Part shown: positions 8,135 to 15,554 of the stretch, piece after piece
Layout: each line of letters opens with the position of its first letter
How positions within the stretch are numbered: position 1 is the first letter of the stretch
Source of the DNA: a virus
Reading direction: 5' to 3' (one strand)
DNA length: 24,863 bases
Virus record (IMG/VR): IMGVR_UViG_3300020167_000006
Coordinates: 1-24,863 of that record
Notes under the pieces: model-generated
What the model was told of the DNA's origin: nothing
What the model saw: only the letters and a program-made list of their open reading frames with translations
The model's database searches: none
Translations under genes and position numbers: made by a program

Positions 8135-8560
8135 TTAGCTAAGGCGATACAGCGTCCAAGTGGCCGCAGCCGTCCGACGAGCGCGGAACCGCGCCGACGA
8201 AACAACGGTCACGGCGCTGTTTGCAGCAACAGTGACGTTACCCACTAGCGTCCAGCCCGTACCAACCGCAATCGTCGCATCTTCCGCATCCACTGTGGAC
8301 ACGTTGATGAAAGAAAAGTCAAACGATGCGTTGTTCTGCATGTTGGTAAAAGTTGCATCCATCAGCGCCCCGGTGGGGAGCGTCAGGGTACAAGCCGCCG
8401 CGCCAGCCTGGTTGATGGTAATAATACCAGCAGCGAGTTGCGCTACGGTCAGCGTTGCAGTGACCGAAGCGGTTGCCGGGGCAACTTGCGGGATGAATTC
8501 TATTTCATTCTGGTTGCCATCGGTCAACTGATAACCACCACCAACTGAGGGGAGTGCCAT
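8135..8560 (-). CDS. Probable head decoration or fibre protein, 141 aa
   Basis: ATG at 8560 with a strong AGGAGC ribosome site. The N-terminus (LPSVGGGYQLTDGNQNE) leads into a Thr/Ala/Val-rich region with alternating residues (SVTATLTVAQLAAGIITIN; TLTLPTGALMDATFTN; WTLVGNVTVAANSAVTVVSS) ending FRARRTAAATWTLYRL. This is a beta-sandwich-like pattern common in head-decoration proteins encoded after the coat gene. It is set apart by hairpins on both sides, as if expressed at its own level. The exact role is unknown. Confidence 0.7.
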   Translation of the reverse strand: MALPSVGGGYQLTDGNQNEIEFIPQVAPATASVTATLTVAQLAAGIITINQAGAAACTLTLPTGALMDATFTNMQNNASFDFSFINVSTVDAEDATIAVGTGWTLVGNVTVAANSAVTVVSSARFRARRTAAATWTLYRLS

Positions 8561-8585
8561 GATTGATGCTCCTAAAAGGTTGAAA

Positions 8586-8608
8586 TACCCCCGCGTTATG
8601 CGGGGGTA
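8586..8608 (-). terminator. Hairpin terminator after the coat gene
   Basis: Perfect 9-bp stem (TACCCCCGC at 8586-8594, GCGGGGGTA at 8600-8608) with a 5-nt loop, 6 nt after the coat stop. On the leftward transcript it is followed by TTTCAACCTTTT, a loosely U-rich run. It is probably a partial rho-independent terminator that lets coat mRNA exceed downstream tail mRNA. Confidence 0.65.
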
Positions 8609-8614
8609 GTTTGG

Positions 8615-9826
8615 TTAGCCCCAGATCCGGCAAGCCATCTGCGGACGGATGGTGGCAAAGCCGTACAGTACGTCAACACGGCAAGGCATACGGTCGTTGT
8701 TGATATCGTACTGACGCACGATCCGCATCGAGATCCCGTTGTGAACCTGACGCGAAGCCATGTCCACGCCCTGCGGCAACAGCAGGTCAGCCGTTGCCAT
8801 CGTGATCGCGTTCTTGTGATAGACCAAGTTTTGCGGGTACACGGTGGATGCCGTACCAAGGAACGTAATAACAGCAGACGCAGCCGGGAACGAGTCCACA
8901 GTCGCCAGAGCATTCGTCGCGGTGTAGATGGGCGGCGAGATGTTGATGGTAGCTGAGGTGCTGGTCAGGGTCTGATCTGCCGTCACAACGAACTGTTGCA
9001 AGCTGCCGGTGGATTGGCGGGTTTGCGGGTTGACACTGTAAACACTGGCGATGGTGAAAATATCACCTTGCTTGATGGTCTTGGTGCCGCTCGTGTAGGT
9101 GATGTCAAGCGTTGCTACACCTTGCGTGGTCGGCGGGGTCGATGCCGATACGATAGGCGCAACAGGCAGGCTACCCACGGTGTGCGTAGCAATCGACTGG
9201 CTCATGTTGACTTCATCAAAGCCCAACACGTTCTCGCCCATCATTCCGGATTTGAACTGGCTTGAAATCGTGCCTGTCGGGTTAAAGAAGCCCTTCATGC
9301 CTTCTACCAGACCAGCGTTGGCAGCGGGGTTAACCGTTGCGTAGCGCGGGGACAGCGGGGAAGCATATTCGTTCAGTTTCTGCCCAGCCTGCAACAGAAC
9401 GAGCGAACTGGCCGGGGTCGTGCCGGGGGTGCCAACAGACGAGTAGATCGACTTGTAGGCGGTAGCCAGATCCGCGTCCACGCTGGAGGCGAGTTGCGAA
9501 ATACGCGGCTTGAGGACGCGTTCCGCAAAGTCGTCCAACTGCATGGTCAGTTCGGCAGAGGTAAAGTTGATGCCGATGTGCTTCTGGCTGGACACCGACA
9601 GCGTGGTGTACTGCTCGTTGTCGTCCTGCACTTGCAGAGCGGCACCGTCGGTCACCAAAGCGCGATCCGGCAGACGAATCCGCAGGGTGGAGCCAATCTT
9701 GGCACCTTCGGCTGCAAAGCTGTCGTCGTACTCTTTGTTGACGTTGCGGGAAAGTACCAGGTTGTTCTCCAGAATTTCCAGAGACTTCCGGGTAATCATG
9801 TCAATGGTAAGCAGGCTGTTAGCCAT
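8615..9826 (-). CDS. Major capsid (coat) protein, P22 gp5-like, 403 aa
   Basis: HK97-fold coat protein of the P22 gp5 type. The N-terminus (MANSLLTIDMITRKSLEILE, then ENNLVLSRNVNKEYDDSF and GSTLRIRLPDR) is the conserved N-arm. The middle has QKHIGINFTSAELTMQLDDF and RYATVNPAANAGLVEGMKGF. The C-terminus (DINNDRMPCRVDVLYGFATI, then RPQMACRIWG) matches the family end. It is close to the P22 coat length (430 residues). The central part (about 215-300) is Thr/Ser-rich, at the place where gp5 carries its inserted I-domain. ATG at 9826 with AGGAG upstream. It lies directly after the scaffold gene, as in P22, and is followed by a hairpin. Confidence 0.93.
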   Translation of the reverse strand: MANSLLTIDMITRKSLEILENNLVLSRNVNKEYDDSFAAEGAKIGSTLRIRLPDRALVTDGAALQVQDDNEQYTTLSVSSQKHIGINFTSAELTMQLDDFAERVLKPRISQLASSVDADLATAYKSIYSSVGTPGTTPASSLVLLQAGQKLNEYASPLSPRYATVNPAANAGLVEGMKGFFNPTGTISSQFKSGMMGENVLGFDEVNMSQSIATHTVGSLPVAPIVSASTPPTTQGVATLDITYTSGTKTIKQGDIFTIASVYSVNPQTRQSTGSLQQFVVTADQTLTSTSATINISPPIYTATNALATVDSFPAASAVITFLGTASTVYPQNLVYHKNAITMATADLLLPQGVDMASRQVHNGISMRIVRQYDINNDRMPCRVDVLYGFATIRPQMACRIWG

Positions 9827-9844
9827 GAAAACTCCTAAAAGTAG

Positions 9845-10606
9845 TTAGCGGTTCCTCGCTTCCTGCTTTTTCATTTGTCTTGCTCTTTCAGCGTCAATCC
9901 ACTGGCTTGTGGTCATGGTTTTGATTGACCTTGGGTCTGTGGTATCGAAACCGCTGGAGTGACCTCCACGGGCGGTGACAGGTGAAATCGGCGCAGGTGC
10001 GCTGGATGTACGTTTTGTAACGGGTTCAGAAGCGACTTTTGCTTCCAGTTTTCCAATCTCTTTGGCTTGCAAAAAAGGCGTAAGGCGGGCGATGCGGTCA
10101 GCTTCCTTTGGATTTGTGCCGAGATAATATGCAATATCTGGGCCGTTTTCCGCAGCTTGAATTGTCTGGGCCATCACATCAGTAATCGGCAGTTTTGGGT
10201 TGTACGCGACTTGTTCGAAGTCCTCGTATTTGGCCCGTGCGTCCTCTTCTTTTTCGTGATAGCTACCAAGCAACTCTTGTTGCTGTTTCGCGTACTGTTG
10301 CTGCTCAACAATTTTTTGCGCCTTGGAAGTCGTCAATGCCTCAACGTATTCCTCGGTCGTCGTAAACTGTTCAGGCGTAACATGCTCCACAGGGACGGGC
10401 TTTGGTGCTTCGGCCTGCCGTGCTTCGCGTTCCCACTTCCTCTGCTCTCTTGCGAGCCTCTTCCCGATAGCCGCGTCCAATTCCTCTTGCGAGAAACTTT
10501 TCGGTGACTCCGGTTGTGCTTCTACCGGCGCTACAATCTCAGGTTCAAGTGCCGCCGTGGCAACCTGTTCCGGCGCGGGTACTTCCGCTAGTACTTCTTC
10601 AGACAT
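9845..10606 (-). CDS. Scaffolding protein, 253 aa
   Basis: A highly charged, helical protein encoded immediately before the coat gene, as P22 gp8 is. It has a Pro/Glu-rich disordered start, then SFSQEELDAAIGKRLAREQRKWERE, a hallmark of phage scaffold proteins, Gln-rich coiled coil (about 105-135), and a basic C-terminal helical segment (SQWIDAERARQMKKQEARNR). In P22 a basic C-terminal helix-turn-helix binds coat subunits and the scaffold leaves the prohead before packaging. ATG at 10606 with AAGGAA. No cysteines are present. Assigned from motif, composition and position. Confidence 0.87.
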   Translation of the reverse strand: MSEEVLAEVPAPEQVATAALEPEIVAPVEAQPESPKSFSQEELDAAIGKRLAREQRKWEREARQAEAPKPVPVEHVTPEQFTTTEEYVEALTTSKAQKIVEQQQYAKQQQELLGSYHEKEEDARAKYEDFEQVAYNPKLPITDVMAQTIQAAENGPDIAYYLGTNPKEADRIARLTPFLQAKEIGKLEAKVASEPVTKRTSSAPAPISPVTARGGHSSGFDTTDPRSIKTMTTSQWIDAERARQMKKQEARNR

Positions 10607-10648
10607 GGCTTGATTCCTTGGAATCCCTGGCGTTCCGCGCCAGTGCGG

Positions 10649-11137
10649 TTAGGCAGTCAATGCAGCTACTTTTTCTTGAAAAACCGCAATTCGTGCGGCC
10701 AATGTCTTTTGCGCGGAGGCCAACGCAGCCTCGTTAGCCTCAAGCCGCGTTTCGCGTTCGGTTGCAGAAATCTCCCGCGACTCAAGCGACCGCGCCGTCA
10801 AATCTTGATTATTGACGATCTGCGCGCTGGCGTCGTCAAACGCCGTTTCGCGGGCGTTAAGTTCCAGTTCCCGAGCGTTCAACGCAGAAGATTTAACTTT
10901 TGCCATAGCCAATTCTGCGCGGCCCAGCGCCAACATTTCAGCGGAATCGGTTTTGGCCGACTCAAGCGCAGCCGCAGCGGCGGTTCGCAGGTTACTTGCA
11001 TCCTCAACCGCCGACATCGCTCCTTGGCGTTTTGCCAATTCGTCCCTAACGGCGATAAGATTCAGCAAGTCCTGAGACAGTTGCGTGGTAATGTATTTCA
11101 CCACATCAAGGGGTTGGTTATCGTGGACGACATCCAT
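10649..11137 (-). CDS. Coiled-coil protein upstream of scaffold, 162 aa
   Basis: After a short N-terminal region (MDVVHDNQPLDVVKYITTQL) this is almost continuous Ala/Glu/Arg helix with heptad character, including near-repeats LNARELELNARETAFDDA and ESREISATERETRLEANEAA. ATG at 11137 is preferred because AGGTG lies 7-8 nt upstream; the longer frame would need a TTG overlapping the previous stop. The family is not recognised. A long parallel coiled coil next to the scaffold gene suggests an assembly chaperone, a second scaffold, or an internal head protein. Confidence 0.72.
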   Translation of the reverse strand: MDVVHDNQPLDVVKYITTQLSQDLLNLIAVRDELAKRQGAMSAVEDASNLRTAAAAALESAKTDSAEMLALGRAELAMAKVKSSALNARELELNARETAFDDASAQIVNNQDLTARSLESREISATERETRLEANEAALASAQKTLAARIAVFQEKVAALTA

Positions 11138-11148
11138 AATGGCACCTA

Positions 11149-11454
11149 TCAAGCGTAATAACTGATGTTAAGTTTGGCACCGCCCGCTTGCTCGAAAAAT
11201 TGAATTTTCGTCAAGTCGCCGTCGTATTGAAGTGTGGTGCCAGCCGCCAAAGGCATACCTACAGTAGCCGAAGGCGCTGTGCCATCATCTCGCCAACGAA
11301 CAGCTTGGCTTTCGGGAGTGATGATGGCAATTGCGGGACGACAAGACAGCCCTTGCACATCGGTTGTTGGTACAGTAAGATTTGTCGCGGAACTTAGCGT
11401 AGTAATCTGCTGATAACCAAGTCGTGTGGTGATTGCTTTCAGATTTAGCGCCAT
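11149..11454 (-). CDS. Small beta-rich virion-type protein, 101 aa
   Basis: Compact beta protein: GYQQITTLSSATNLTVP, then AIAIITPESQAVRWRDDGTA, AGTTLQYDGDLTKIQFFEQ and NISYYA. The W-R-D-D-G-T-A segment followed by an Ala/Gly turn and a final aromatic strand is a pattern I associate with small phage head-region proteins of unknown function. ATG at 11454 follows the previous stop directly (TAAATG) with AGGAAGAT upstream. A decoration or structural role is inferred from context. Confidence 0.72.
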   Translation of the reverse strand: MALNLKAITTRLGYQQITTLSSATNLTVPTTDVQGLSCRPAIAIITPESQAVRWRDDGTAPSATVGMPLAAGTTLQYDGDLTKIQFFEQAGGAKLNISYYA

Positions 11455-12558
11455 TTAGGATCTTCCTGTAAAGGATCTTAGCCCGATTATTGTCTCACCC
11501 GTGCTGGGAGTCAAGGAGCCAATATACTCCCCGCTAGGGCCGTAGACCACCCCCGCCAAAACGTAGGCCGGGTCTGGGTACGCAGAAAACGGGGCATCTT
11601 CAAAAAGTGTGCCCGGCCCGGCCAGAAAATTCGTGGTAAATGACCGCAGCCCTACGGATGGAGCATTTGGGCTGGATGCCAACGTTCCAGTAAAAATCCC
11701 GCCTGGGCCGTACACTAGCCCCGCCAAGACATCCGCTGGCGCGGGGTAGGTGGCTGACCGATCAGCCGTACCATCTACGGTCGAGCCTTGCCCAATCAGC
11801 GCCCCCGTCGTGTCGTGCGGAACCGGCCCCGCCGAACGGAACGCTGCACCAATGACCACCGACCCGGCACCGACCAGGCTTCCGGTGGTGTCGTGGGGAA
11901 CGAAGCGTTTTGCCGCACCAGAGATCGTTGATCCCGCCCCGGTCAGCGTTCCCGTGGTCGGGTGTGGCGTGTTGTGGCGGGCGGTGCCAGACAGGGCCGC
12001 GCCCGCGCCGGTCAGGGTTCCGGTGGTCGCATGGGCGCGGAATCGGCGTGAGGTTCCCGCAACCGCAGACCCTTGGCCGGTCAACGCTCCGGTGGTCGTG
12101 TGCGGAACAGCAACGGGTGAGCGGTTAGCCGACCCGACAATGACCGACCCCGCCCCCGTCAGAGTGCCGGTAGTCGGGTGTGCGCGGAACCTTCTGGAAA
12201 CGCCAACAACGACCGATCCCGGCCCCGTAAGCGCCCCGGTGGTTGTATGAGGGACGGCAGCGGGGGAATGGTTAGCTGACCCTGCAATCGTTGAGCCGGG
12301 GCCGACCAGAGCGCCCGTGGTGGCGTGAGTTCGGAACCTAGTTGAAGCCCCTACAACTACCGAACCGGGGCCGGTCAGAGCGCCCGTCGTGATGTGGGCT
12401 ACAAACCTGTTTGCCGCCCCAACGATGGCCGAACCGGAGCCAATTAGCGCCCCGGTAGTTGCGTGGGTTACTCCGCCCCCGCCCCTTGGTACTGTCGGAT
12501 CGGACAGTACAATATCATTCGGGTTTGTTTCCCCTGTGTAGAGGAAAATATCCGGCAT
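11455..12558 (-). CDS. Ten-repeat Gly/Thr-rich protein, 367 aa
   Basis: After a 30-residue N-terminus (GETNPNDIVLSDPTVPRGGG), residues 31-270 are ten tandem units of 23-26 residues with consensus H-x-T-T-G-x-L-x-G-x-G-S-x-x-x-G-x-x-x-R. Units 3, 5 and 9 carry a 3-residue insertion. The C-terminus has two copies of a second unit (VLAGLVYGPGGIFTGTL and VLAGVVYGPSGEYIGSL), each followed by a G-L-R-S-F-T element. Such regular Gly-turn repeats suggest a beta-solenoid or fibre shaft. ATG at 12558, two bases after the previous stop. No named family recognised. It lies inside the head-gene block rather than with tail fibres, so a head fibre or decoration is a possible role. Confidence 0.75.
   Translation of the reverse strand: MPDIFLYTGETNPNDIVLSDPTVPRGGGGVTHATTGALIGSGSAIVGAANRFVAHITTGALTGPGSVVVGASTRFRTHATTGALVGPGSTIAGSANHSPAAVPHTTTGALTGPGSVVVGVSRRFRAHPTTGTLTGAGSVIVGSANRSPVAVPHTTTGALTGQGSAVAGTSRRFRAHATTGTLTGAGAALSGTARHNTPHPTTGTLTGAGSTISGAAKRFVPHDTTGSLVGAGSVVIGAAFRSAGPVPHDTTGALIGQGSTVDGTADRSATYPAPADVLAGLVYGPGGIFTGTLASSPNAPSVGLRSFTTNFLAGPGTLFEDAPFSAYPDPAYVLAGVVYGPSGEYIGSLTPSTGETIIGLRSFTGRS
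11749..12468 (-). repeat. Ten in-frame tandem repeats (69-78 bp) in the repeat protein
   Basis: Direct repeats coding the ten His-x-Thr-Thr-Gly units. At DNA level each contains GTTCCGCA/GCGCGGAA-like and CGCCCGT/CCGGTGGT-like blocks, with many third-position differences, so the copies have diverged under selection for protein sequence. Unit number may vary between relatives by recombination or slippage. Confidence 0.85.
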
Positions 12559-12560
12559 GA

Positions 12561-12968
12561 CTACACCGCGACTACGGTATCAGTCGTTGTTCCGGCTACG
12601 TCCGGGGAACCCGGCAGGTACGCCCTACAGAAAAAATACCCCGCGTTGCTGCCAACGGTAAACGAATAGTTCCCGCTGGCATCGCTGTAAGTGGTTGCAA
12701 TGTACGCTTGCGTGGCATCTGCATTAAACAAATCCACTCGGCAATTGGGCAACGCAACGCCGGAACTGTTCTTTGTGACCCCCACCGGGGCCACGGTGTT
12801 GATTGTAAAATTGCCTTTATATTGAGGCCGGATAAATTGCGGTACTTTTTTGAGCCAATCGCCGGGAGTGCTACCCAAACTTTTCGGACGACGGTAAAGA
12901 GTCCGCACAGCCCCGTGGCCGGTCATCATAACCATTGGGTTTCGTCCTCTGACGAACTCCGCGCCCAT
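12561..12968 (-). CDS. Virion-type protein with carboxypeptidase-regulatory-like beta domain, 135 aa
   Basis: The N-terminal 50 residues are basic (YRRPKSLGSTPGDWLKKVPQ). The rest is a small beta-sandwich like the carboxypeptidase regulatory / Cna-B fold: GVTKNSSGVALPNCRVDLFN, then TTYSDASGNYSFTVGSN and FCRAYLPGSPDVAGTT. The S-D-A-S-G-N-Y-S-F turn is the hallmark of that fold. These domains bind sugars or stabilise extracellular proteins and occur on capsid decoration proteins. ATG at 12968 overlaps the previous stop (TAATG). A surface-exposed head protein is inferred. Confidence 0.75.
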   Translation of the reverse strand: MGAEFVRGRNPMVMMTGHGAVRTLYRRPKSLGSTPGDWLKKVPQFIRPQYKGNFTINTVAPVGVTKNSSGVALPNCRVDLFNADATQAYIATTYSDASGNYSFTVGSNAGYFFCRAYLPGSPDVAGTTTDTVVAV

Positions 12969-13579
12969 TACTGGCTGCTAAACCCTACGATAAGCATATC
13001 CGTGCCAGAAATTAACAGCCCACCGTTTTCGCCTACGTTCAAGTTGACCCGGTTGATTAGCGAAGTCGTTGTCCAAATCCCCGCGCCGGTACTGATGCTA
13101 GGCGCAGTAGCGGCGGTTTCGCTTACGTCCGCAGATTGATAACTGACACCATGAGCCTGACCGTTGACGTTGCGGACATCAAACACGATCAGCGACCGGG
13201 GGCCAGCAATGGCAACCGCAGACACGACAATCCCCGCAGCGGACGTAGCAACGGCGGTCTTGGTCGTAAACGTCCCAGCCGGTGCCAACGTGCTGACCGT
13301 GTAGGAATAAGCGGTTGTACCCGTATCACCGTTAAATTGCAGTCGAGCGAAACCCGAAGCCGTATACCCCGCAACGCGCACATAGATACGCAAAAACGGG
13401 TCTGTGGGAATTGACACGGAAGGCAAATCCGCCGCGTTTGCGGAAAGCGAGGTGTAGCTGGTAGCGGTTGTCCCGCCCCACGCTGCCATTGCGGTGTTAA
13501 TCCACCGCCGCGCACGTTTCTTCGATTCGTCCCATTGCTCGTCAAGCGGAACGTGCCACGGGATAACCCGACTCGTCAT
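12968..13579 (-). CDS. Beta-rich protein, 203 aa, unknown function
   Basis: The N-terminus is unusual: RVIPWHVPLDEQWDESKKRARRWINTAMAAWGG, a charged amphipathic helix with several Trp. The rest looks like a beta-sandwich: PFLRIYVRVAGYTASGFARLQFNGDTGTTAYSY, then GIVVSAVAIAGPRSLIVFDVRNVNG and LINRVNLNVGENGGLLISG. It resembles the neighbouring 194-residue protein in style (viral jelly-roll-like) but not clearly in sequence. ATG at 13579 overlaps the previous stop (ATGA). Virion role inferred from operon position. Confidence 0.72.
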   Translation of the reverse strand: MTSRVIPWHVPLDEQWDESKKRARRWINTAMAAWGGTTATSYTSLSANAADLPSVSIPTDPFLRIYVRVAGYTASGFARLQFNGDTGTTAYSYTVSTLAPAGTFTTKTAVATSAAGIVVSAVAIAGPRSLIVFDVRNVNGQAHGVSYQSADVSETAATAPSISTGAGIWTTTSLINRVNLNVGENGGLLISGTDMLIVGFSSQ

Positions 13580-14160
13580 GCCGAGGCTCCCATATTCATG
13601 TCAATCAATGCGAACTGATGGCAGGTGATCGAGTTTGCCGCGTTTGCCACCGACCAAGTGCCAAACAGGTCAACGACGAATGCTGCCGTGCTATCAAAAC
13701 CTGTCCCGACCACCGGGGCCGTGTTGTAGGGCAGCACATGGCTTGTCGCGCCGCCCGCAGTAGGCAACGGAGCGCCGATTACCGCTTCCGAAGTCCACAG
13801 CCCTTGCCCGATCACGTTTGCCGTAGTGGTTGCGCCAACGGCGCGGACAGTAATGTCCACGTCCAGCACCCACCCGACGTTCGTTTTGGCGACAATGTTT
13901 AGCGTCATCGCGCCGCCGTTGAACACAACCACCGAGCCAAACCGCACATCCAGCGTCAGCGTTCCCGGCGTAGTAACCACCGTGCTGATCCGGCCCGAAG
14001 CGCGCAGCTTGAACAGCTTACCCGCCGAGGTAAAGTAGTTTGCCGGCAGGGTTGGTTTTGCAATCGCGGGGAGCAGAGAAGTCGCAACTGTACTGTTTGC
14101 AAGCGCAGTTCCGTCAATCGGTGAGTTGTTGAGGGTTTGGAGCCAAGATACGCCGGGCAT
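13576..14160 (-). CDS. Beta-sandwich virion-type protein, 194 aa, unknown function
   Basis: Starts at ATG 14160 with a strong AAGGAGAAAG site. After PGVSWLQTLNNSPIDGTALAN the sequence alternates in beta style (LRASGRISTVVTTPGTLTLD, VRFGSVVVFNGGAMTLN, WVLDVDITVRAVGATTTANV) and ends with FALIDMN. The pattern S-A-G-K-x-F-x-L-x-A-S-G-R-I-S-T followed by T-P-G-T-L-T-L-D-V-R-F-G is reminiscent of phage jelly-roll decoration or baseplate proteins. No named function. Part of a run of beta-rich proteins between portal and scaffold. Confidence 0.72.
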   Translation of the reverse strand: MPGVSWLQTLNNSPIDGTALANSTVATSLLPAIAKPTLPANYFTSAGKLFKLRASGRISTVVTTPGTLTLDVRFGSVVVFNGGAMTLNIVAKTNVGWVLDVDITVRAVGATTTANVIGQGLWTSEAVIGAPLPTAGGATSHVLPYNTAPVVGTGFDSTAAFVVDLFGTWSVANAANSITCHQFALIDMNMGASA

Positions 14161-14172
14161 TTTTCTTTCTCC

Positions 14173-14565
14173 TTAAGCCGACAACGCGGCGTAGGTCAGG
14201 GATGAGCAGGACACGGTATCCCCCGGCGCGACGGTCAGGCCGTTGGTCATGTTGATGTCGGATGCCGAGGCCGCGACCGCGCAATGGATCACGATCACCG
14301 CGCCCGTTGCCTGGAGCGTTGCAAACGCAACCGGCGAGGCGTTGCCCGTGGCGTTTGTATCGCTGGTGATTGATCCTGCCGTTGCCGTGCCGCCCGAAGA
14401 CGCACCAAACGGCGTGGCGTTCAAGCCAAGCGTTGCAACGGCTGTTCCGGGGGACGCAACAGAACTTGGCGAGATCCTGAACACCAGACTGCCGGATGCG
14501 CCAAGCAGCGTGGTGACCGCATCAGTCGCCGCGTTCTTTGCTGCTGTCGAGTGTGTGACCGCCAT
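14173..14565 (-). CDS. Small Ala/Thr-rich beta protein, 130 aa
   Basis: ATG at 14565 with AAGGAG about 6 nt upstream, lying inside the end of the preceding 56-aa gene (44-nt overlap). The N-terminus is a short helix (THSTAAKNAATDAVTTLLG), followed by low-charge beta sequence (SLVFRISPSSVASPGTAVAT, VIVIHCAVAASASDINMTNG) ending GDTVSCSSLTYAAL. This pattern is common to phage virion proteins encoded with head genes. The exact role is unknown. Confidence 0.72.
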   Translation of the reverse strand: MAVTHSTAAKNAATDAVTTLLGASGSLVFRISPSSVASPGTAVATLGLNATPFGASSGGTATAGSITSDTNATGNASPVAFATLQATGAVIVIHCAVAASASDINMTNGLTVAPGDTVSCSSLTYAALSA

Positions 14566-14692
14566 CTTGAATCTCCTTTAACTGCTCGTCCGTGACTTGA
14601 CCGACCAATTCAAATTGCTCGACCTTGCCGGTTTCTTTTCGCTTGATCTCAATGGTAAAGCGAAGTTCGCCCGTTGGCCCCACCAAGTTCAT
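14522..14692 (-). CDS. Small acidic/basic protein, 56 aa
   Basis: ATG at 14692 overlaps the stop of the DUF5856-like gene (ATGA). A longer reading frame starting at 14782 would lie deep inside that gene and is rejected. The protein is short and charged: LRFTIEIKRKETGKVEQFEL reads as a beta hairpin, VTDEQLKEIQDGGHTLDSS as a helix and turn. It lacks its own ribosome site and is probably translated by coupling. Function unknown. Confidence 0.65.
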   Translation of the reverse strand: MNLVGPTGELRFTIEIKRKETGKVEQFELVGQVTDEQLKEIQDGGHTLDSSKERGD

Positions 14693-15051
14693 GCCAGAAA
14701 ACGCAATTTGTACAGCGTGGTCAAGTACAACTCCACGATGTTGTCGATCAGTTGCTGAAGCGATGTGTCGGTTTTTTCGCACACATCATACCGAGCCGCC
14801 TCAATTTCTTTTAGCTGGTCTTCCAAAAACTCAATGATGTTGCCCGTCTTTTTGGCAGACATCAGCGAGATCGGGCCAATCAGTCCGTGGCGACCTTGAT
14901 AGGCTTCCGCAAACGCGTCGGCGTGGTCGATAATGCTGTCGTAAAACGTGTTCAACGCCATGTGCTTGGAAAAACTACGGGTGTTCAAGTGGACGCTATG
15001 CGCCACATCCCGCGCCAAAAACAACGCACCTACAAAATCGGCGGCTTTCAT
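14689..15051 (-). CDS. Ferritin-like/DUF5856-type helical protein, 120 aa
   Basis: All-helical protein with the pattern FVGALFLARDVAHSVHLNT, then SFSKHMALNTFYDSIIDHAD, FAEAYQGRHGLIGPI and a C-terminal helix LQQLIDNIVELYLTTLYKL. It resembles phage DUF5856 proteins, whose shape suggests a four-helix bundle related to Dps/ferritin (H-x-x-H-L-N-T, Y-Q-G). Function is not known. ATG at 15051 overlaps the stop of the HNH gene (ATGA). If the HNH gene were absent, this gene would follow the portal gene directly. Confidence 0.75.
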   Translation of the reverse strand: MKAADFVGALFLARDVAHSVHLNTRSFSKHMALNTFYDSIIDHADAFAEAYQGRHGLIGPISLMSAKKTGNIIEFLEDQLKEIEAARYDVCEKTDTSLQQLIDNIVELYLTTLYKLRFLA

Positions 15052-15554
15052 TGGGGCATTCCTTCAGATGCAAACATACCGTGATGTTGGCGTCTTGCAA
15101 TTTTAACCGCGCTAATGGCGTCGGTTAATTTGACAAACCGGCCTAAATTTACACAAGTTCGATCCGCGTACACCCGAGCAACCCATTTTTTTTTGGCCTT
15201 GTCCCAAGTAACTCCTTTTACCCCAGAAGTGTTGTCTGGCCTTAGTTTACTGTTGTACGCATTTTCAGCGCGGGTAGCAGGTCGCAAATTATCAACCCGG
15301 TTATCGTTTGGGTTTTGATTTATGTGGTCGATCAACTCAGGCACATACCCATAATGGTACAGATACACTAATCGGTGAGTGCGGTAGACCTGACTATTAA
15401 TCATTATTTGTCTATAGCCGTCAGTTTTTCTGAACGTACCCGCTTCGTCGCCAATGTTAATTTTGCGGCTGACTTTCTTACGCCAATATAATTTTCCGTT
15501 TTCATACCGGAACAAATCCTTGATTTGGGCTTGCGTTGGGTGGCATAGGCGCAT
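15048..15554 (-). CDS. HNH homing endonuclease with AP2 DNA-binding domain, 168 aa
   Basis: Free-standing phage HNH endonuclease. Residues about 10-50 are the usual N-terminal strand region (LFRYENGKLYWRKK). The HNH core is at about 58-95, with H60 (RTHRLVYLYHYGYVP), D76-H77-I-N79, N85 and N89 (NRVDNLRPAT). The AP2 domain is at about 108-162 (SGVKGVTWDKAKKKWVARV, then LGRFVKLTDAISAV). The start is ATG 15554 with CAGGAGA; an open frame continues upstream to 15752 but only as antiphase of the portal. It overlaps the portal end by 53 nt and the next start by 4 nt. It is visibly more AT-rich than the portal, which fits a mobile intruder. Confidence 0.9.
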   Translation of the reverse strand: MRLCHPTQAQIKDLFRYENGKLYWRKKVSRKINIGDEAGTFRKTDGYRQIMINSQVYRTHRLVYLYHYGYVPELIDHINQNPNDNRVDNLRPATRAENAYNSKLRPDNTSGVKGVTWDKAKKKWVARVYADRTCVNLGRFVKLTDAISAVKIARRQHHGMFASEGMPQ

